A stretch of DNA of 9,247 nt from Chlorobiota bacterium (GTDB lineage: Bacteria > Bacteroidota > Bacteroidia > Bacteroidales > B39-G9), in the NCBI GenBank assembly GCA_030632095.1, contig DAOVJU010000097.1, positions 1 through 9,247 of the forward strand. Direction: 5' to 3'. Positions 7,281 to 9,247 of this stretch are shown here, piece after piece. The notes beneath the pieces were generated by a model. That model ran no database searches and was not told where the DNA came from. It saw only the letters and a program-made list of their open reading frames with translations. Made by a program: the position numbers and the translations under genes. Positions within the stretch are counted from its first letter, which is position 1, and every line of letters starts with the position of its first letter.

Positions 7281-7436
7281 AGTTTCAAAATATTTATTAT
7301 GGTTCTATGTTACATATAGTGGGTAACCAAATTTTGCCACAGATTAACAGATTATTATCCAGAATATTTTATGTTTTAATCTGTGAATCTGTGGCTTTTT
7401 TTTATTCCTTTACCCGCTCAATTAAATGTAGAGCCT
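7281..7436. other. Intergenic gap upstream of the 793-residue receptor gene
   Basis: This 156-base gap separates the TPR gene from the receptor gene. Its middle is taken up by the 19-bp inverted repeat annotated separately. It is the likeliest place for a promoter of the receptor, but I found no close match to the Bacteroidetes -33 / -7 elements by eye and therefore do not place one. Confidence 0.5.
7336..7395 (+). terminator. 19-bp inverted repeat followed by T8 on the plus strand (terminator-like or repeat)
   Basis: The arms gccacagattaacagatta (7336-7354) and taatctgtgaatctgtggc (7377-7395) are complementary at 18 of 19 positions, with a 22-base loop. On the plus strand the stem is followed directly by eight T residues (7396-7403), the look of an intrinsic terminator. 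All genes here run on the minus strand, however, where the stem is preceded by A8 and followed by aaaatttgg, so it would not be a canonical terminator for the TPR transcript. The left arm is itself an exact tandem duplication of acagatta (7339-7346 and 7347-7354). The element may be an interspersed genomic repeat. The type given is the closest available and is uncertain. Confidence 0.55.
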
Positions 7437-8078
7437 TTATTTTTTACACTTAATAATCATTTTTTCCGCATATTCATTTCCCCAATTTGGAAAAATCGGG
7501 CTTTGAAGATGGAATACATTAAACTTTTCAATTGCTTTTTCTATTAAGGGTAATGCTTTATCTTTCCCCCCTCCGAAAAAAGAAGGAGTATTATATAAGT
7601 TCACACCATGCCAGAGATAGCTTCTTGGATTATCGGGGTCGAGTTCTCTTGCTTTTTCGAACATTTTCAAGCATTTGCTATTATATTTCATACCTCTGAT
7701 CATAGGATCTATATTCATTCTTGCCTGTAAAATGAATCCTTTCATTACATAGATTTCAGAATTTTCAGGGTTTATTTTATCAGCTATGCCAATAAATTCT
7801 TCGGCTTTATCAACATACAAATCTTTTTTCTTGTCTGTCTTTTCTTTATGACTAAGCTGTGTATAACAATAAGCAGTATAATAATAAGGCAGCCATTCGT
7901 TTTGCTTTTTATTTCCTATTCTTTCAAACTGATTTGCAGCCTGTTGCAATGTGTTCTTAGTTTCAGCAGTATCCATTAGAAAAATTGTTTCTTCCATTAA
8001 TTCAATATACTTTTCATTCTGCCCGAATAATAAATTGAAAGTAAAAATTAATAACCAAATAATCAGTAGTTTTTTCAT
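7437..8078 (-). CDS. Secreted/periplasmic TPR-repeat protein
   Basis: The 213-residue protein starts with a signal peptide (MKKLLIIWLLIFTFNLLFGQ, cleavage expected at about 18-20). The export signal lacks a lipobox cysteine, so a soluble periplasmic location is more likely than a lipoprotein. The mature part is helical with TPR-like units at roughly 44-77, 88-120 and 134-165, shown by patterns such as ADKINPENSEIYVMKGFIL and ARELDPDNPRSYLWHGVNLY. A glycine-rich FFGGGKDKALPLIEKAIEKF (167-186) and a WG near 199-200 close the protein. TPR arrays bind other proteins, so a scaffold or accessory role is likely; no enzyme motif is seen. Its start lies 15 bases beyond the stop of the preceding TonB receptor, so the two are very probably one transcript and may act together in the envelope. 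Confidence 0.85.
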   Translation of the reverse strand: MKKLLIIWLLIFTFNLLFGQNEKYIELMEETIFLMDTAETKNTLQQAANQFERIGNKKQNEWLPYYYTAYCYTQLSHKEKTDKKKDLYVDKAEEFIGIADKINPENSEIYVMKGFILQARMNIDPMIRGMKYNSKCLKMFEKARELDPDNPRSYLWHGVNLYNTPSFFGGGKDKALPLIEKAIEKFNVFHLQSPIFPNWGNEYAEKMIIKCKK

Positions 8079-8093
8079 TTTGTATAATTTAAG

Positions 8094-9247
8094 TTAATAA
8101 GTTGAAATAAATACCCCGATAAATAATGACCTGATACTTGATGGATGTATTGGTATTCGTCCTGTTCCATCAGGTAAATAGTGATATCCGAAAACATGTT
8201 TCTGTCCGAGAATATTTCTGAACGAAGTGAATATTACAGTTCTTCTGCCAAAAAGGGTTGTCATTTTACTAATATCAAAACTTAAATTGTGATAATCATT
8301 GGTTCGGTCTTTATAAAACTCATCATAAGGCCGATTAGGATTAAAATATGGTCTGCCTGAAGAATACGAATAGCTTAAACTTAGCATTGAGTTGATTAAA
8401 CTAACCCAATGCTTATAAACAACCGACAATGTATGTTTTGATGTAAATGACGGACTTGCAGCAATTGGATAATCCCTGTATTTTCTTTTTGTGTCAAGAA
8501 AAGAATATGAAATCCAGTAATCTGCATTTTTAATACTTTTTTTATCCCTCCAGAATAGTTCTATTCCTCTTGCATAACCATCGCCGGAATTATTAAATAT
8601 TTTATTCTGTATATCTGTAAACCTGATCAAATTATCATATTCCTTATCGAATAGTTCTATCCTGAATGTTCTCTTGTCTTTCATCCATTGGTAATTAGCA
8701 ATATAATGTGTTGAATTTTCAAAATTCAAAGACTGATCATAGTATAAAAATTCATATTCAGGGTTTTGGTAGAATTTGCCAAATGCAAAGGACACCTGGC
8801 TATTTTCAGTGGTTTTATAAGCTATTGAAGTTCGGGGGGCAAGATTGTGATTATTCAAAACATCAGAATATTCAAACCTGACGCCAAGCCTTGCTACTAA
8901 TTTGTTTGTTAAAAACCAATCTGTTTCACAAAAACCGGCAAAGTAGCTTTCATTAATTAAGTCATTTGATTTAGGATCGCCCGTGGTGCCTCCTATTTTC
9001 CTGAGTTCGTCAAATAGTTCGTCCAGATGTTTACGAGACCTCCCATAGTCTTTCAAAACTGTTGTATTCTTTATATTATTCTGCAGCAAAGCTTTTACTT
9101 CTGAAATAACATTACTTGCGTTTTCATCAAATGATTGCAGGGATGGGACAGATATATTTAATGCCGCATAAAGCGTCATAATACCATTAATGAGGTCATG
9201 TACACTATTTATATCATAGTATTGGTATTGTGGTTCGTAAGCCAGAA
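8094..9247 (-). CDS. TonB-dependent receptor, C-terminal 383 residues (runs off the right edge)
   Basis: The minus-strand frame is open from the window edge to the TAA at 8096-8094. Upstream of the internal ATG at 9179 the frame still encodes LAYEPQYQYYDINSVHDLIN followed by GI, so that ATG is not the start and the gene continues beyond base 9247. The visible part is outer-membrane barrel sequence: alternating aromatic/hydrophobic strands such as LVARLGVRFEYSD, APRTSIAYKTTENSQVSFAFGKFYQNPEYEF, GYARGIELFWRDKK and SLSYSYSSGRPYFNPNRPYDEFY, ending SIRSLFIGVFISTY with a terminal aromatic residue. This matches the end of TonB-dependent receptors that import scarce nutrients across the outer membrane. 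The signal peptide, plug and any regulatory domain would lie outside the window. The ligand is unknown. It forms the upstream part of a tight pair with the TPR gene. Confidence 0.87.
   Translation of the reverse strand, partial: LAYEPQYQYYDINSVHDLINGIMTLYAALNISVPSLQSFDENASNVISEVKALLQNNIKNTTVLKDYGRSRKHLDELFDELRKIGGTTGDPKSNDLINESYFAGFCETDWFLTNKLVARLGVRFEYSDVLNNHNLAPRTSIAYKTTENSQVSFAFGKFYQNPEYEFLYYDQSLNFENSTHYIANYQWMKDKRTFRIELFDKEYDNLIRFTDIQNKIFNNSGDGYARGIELFWRDKKSIKNADYWISYSFLDTKRKYRDYPIAASPSFTSKHTLSVVYKHWVSLINSMLSLSYSYSSGRPYFNPNRPYDEFYKDRTNDYHNLSFDISKMTTLFGRRTVIFTSFRNILGQKHVFGYHYLPDGTGRIPIHPSSIRSLFIGVFISTY

Noticed and set aside
8094..9179. A complete 361-residue receptor starting at 9179
   Set aside because: The frame remains open upstream of that ATG to the window edge, and the protein would lack a signal peptide and plug, so the ATG is internal.
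1..9247. CRISPR array, tRNA, rRNA, insertion sequence or prophage
   Set aside because: No regularly spaced direct repeats, no cloverleaf or ribosomal RNA sequence, and no transposase, integrase or phage structural protein were recognised.

Overview
The window is AT-rich chromosomal DNA in which every convincing gene lies on the minus strand, so the biological reading order runs from position 9247 down to 1. The organism is most likely a member of the Bacteroidetes. It has two TonB-dependent outer-membrane receptors, one carrying the N-terminal carboxypeptidase-like regulatory domain typical of that phylum. It also has secreted TPR proteins with short signal peptides ending in ..FGQ or ..FAQ, a LytS-type histidine kinase, and little Shine-Dalgarno signal before the starts. 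No rRNA, tRNA, CRISPR, transposase or phage gene was seen.

The right-hand half is an envelope block. First comes the C-terminal barrel half of a TonB-dependent receptor that continues beyond the window (8094-9247). It is followed 15 bases later by a periplasmic TPR protein (7437-8078). A 156-base gap with a near-perfect 19-bp inverted repeat follows, then a complete 793-residue TonB-dependent receptor (4899-7280). A LytS/YehU-type sensor histidine kinase (3764-4783) lies next, and no response regulator is visible anywhere in the window.

The left-hand half is a run of soluble enzymes: a metallo-beta-lactamase-fold hydrolase of the COG1237 type (2943-3722), a fold-type I PLP aminotransferase (1589-2758), a DUF4213/DUF364 protein (667-1395) and the N-terminal 137 residues of a DUF89 (ARMT1-like) protein that runs off the left edge (1-411). 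The kinase and the hydrolase are 41 bases apart and are probably co-transcribed. The other gaps are wider and each contains an inverted repeat. Whether the enzymes serve one pathway is not shown by the sequence. DUF364 and DUF89 are both linked to metals in the literature, which makes a metal or cofactor theme possible but unproven.

The most unusual non-coding structure lies between the hydrolase and the aminotransferase (2811-2899). Two long inverted repeats are interleaved as A-B-A'-B', the layout of an RNA pseudoknot or of two mutually exclusive hairpins. Other palindromic units sit at 503-552, 1520-1593 and 7336-7395, so almost every larger intergenic gap here carries one. I see no clearly novel multi-gene system. 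The interleaved repeat and the enzyme neighbourhood are the items most worth a second look.
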